Under the pieces are notes generated by a model that was not told where the DNA came from, searched no databases, and was given only the letters and a program-made list of their open reading frames with translations. From an uncultured Helcococcus sp. (GTDB taxonomy: Bacteria; Bacillota; Clostridia; Tissierellales; Peptoniphilaceae), in NCBI GenBank assembly GCA_947253305.1, contig CAMXYZ010000060.1, positions 1 through 5,688 on the forward strand: a stretch of 5,688 bases of DNA, written 5' to 3'. Below are positions 5,647-5,688 of this stretch, in pieces. Every line of letters begins with the position of its first letter. Within the stretch, counting starts at the first letter, position 1. Both the position numbers and the translations under genes were made by a program.

Positions 5647-5653
5647 AGGAGGG
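5647..5653 (+). promoter_or_regulatory. Strong RBS of the ROK gene
   Basis: AGGAGGG lies 4 nt before the ATG at 5658 and confirms the start of the truncated gene. No convincing plus-strand -35/-10 pair is visible upstream. CATAAT at 5635-5640 is a possible -10 but would start transcription inside the ribosome site. Confidence 0.75.
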
Positions 5654-5657
5654 AAAT

Positions 5658-5688
5658 ATGTATCTAATTTTTGATGTAGGTGGAACGT
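5658..5688 (+). CDS. ROK-family sugar kinase/regulator, 5' fragment
   Basis: Only ten codons (MYLIFDVGGT) and one base are present before the window ends. The DVGGT string directly after a short beta strand is the phosphate-1 loop that opens ROK-family (glucokinase-like) proteins. With no N-terminal DNA-binding domain ahead of it, this is more likely a kinase than a NagC/XylR-type repressor. The neighbourhood (GH38, GH125, SIS regulator) matches the pneumococcal mannosidase locus, which also contains a ROK protein. A substrate such as mannose or another released hexose is inference. It is divergent from rpiR and probably regulated through the 16-bp repeats in the shared intergenic region. Confidence 0.75.
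   Translation, partial: MYLIFDVGGT

Overview
The window is strongly AT-rich, with AGA-dominated arginine codons, strong Shine-Dalgarno (SD) sites and the standard genetic code (TGA is used as a stop, TGG for Trp). Together with the gene families present, this points to a low-GC Bacillota (Firmicutes) bacterium, plausibly a host-associated fermenter such as a Gemella-, Streptococcus- or Anaerococcus/Helcococcus-like organism. The sequence alone does not settle the genus.

Layout. Positions 1-110 are non-coding and hold two adjacent hairpins, which are either a terminator of an upstream gene or the end of an IS200/IS605-type element. Positions 111-702 on the minus strand hold a two-gene operon: a 65-residue Cro/CI-type (XRE) regulator followed after 1 nt by a 130-residue four-helix membrane protein with a DERN motif. 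It is driven by a perfect-consensus sigma-A promoter (TTGACA-17-TATAAT) with an inverted repeat at the transcription start, which suggests autoregulation. Positions 703-935 are the divergent regulatory region. Positions 936-4834 on the plus strand hold a GH38 alpha-mannosidase and a GH125 exo-alpha-1,6-mannosidase whose reading frames overlap by 4 nt. Convergent to them, positions 4855-5589 encode an RpiR/MurR-type regulator with an N-terminal helix-turn-helix and a C-terminal SIS sugar-phosphate domain. Its terminator lies against the end of the mannosidase operon. Finally, a divergent gene begins at 5658 and runs off the window; its first ten codons (MYLIFDVGGT) are the phosphate-binding start of a ROK-family sugar kinase or regulator.

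How it fits together. GH38, GH125 and a ROK protein also occur together in the N-glycan/high-mannose utilisation locus of Streptococcus pneumoniae. Both mannosidases lack a signal peptide, so they should trim imported alpha-mannosides in the cytoplasm: GH38 would remove alpha-1,3-type linkages and GH125 alpha-1,6-linked mannose. The ROK protein may phosphorylate a released sugar, and the SIS domain of the RpiR protein may sense a sugar phosphate. A perfect 16-bp direct repeat with 22-bp spacing sits between rpiR and the ROK gene and is the best candidate operator. I found no clear copy of it upstream of the mannosidases.

I saw no RNA gene, CRISPR array or complete mobile element. The biology is mostly recognisable. 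The least explained parts are the hairpins at the left edge, the repeat between rpiR and the ROK gene, and the function of the DERN membrane protein.
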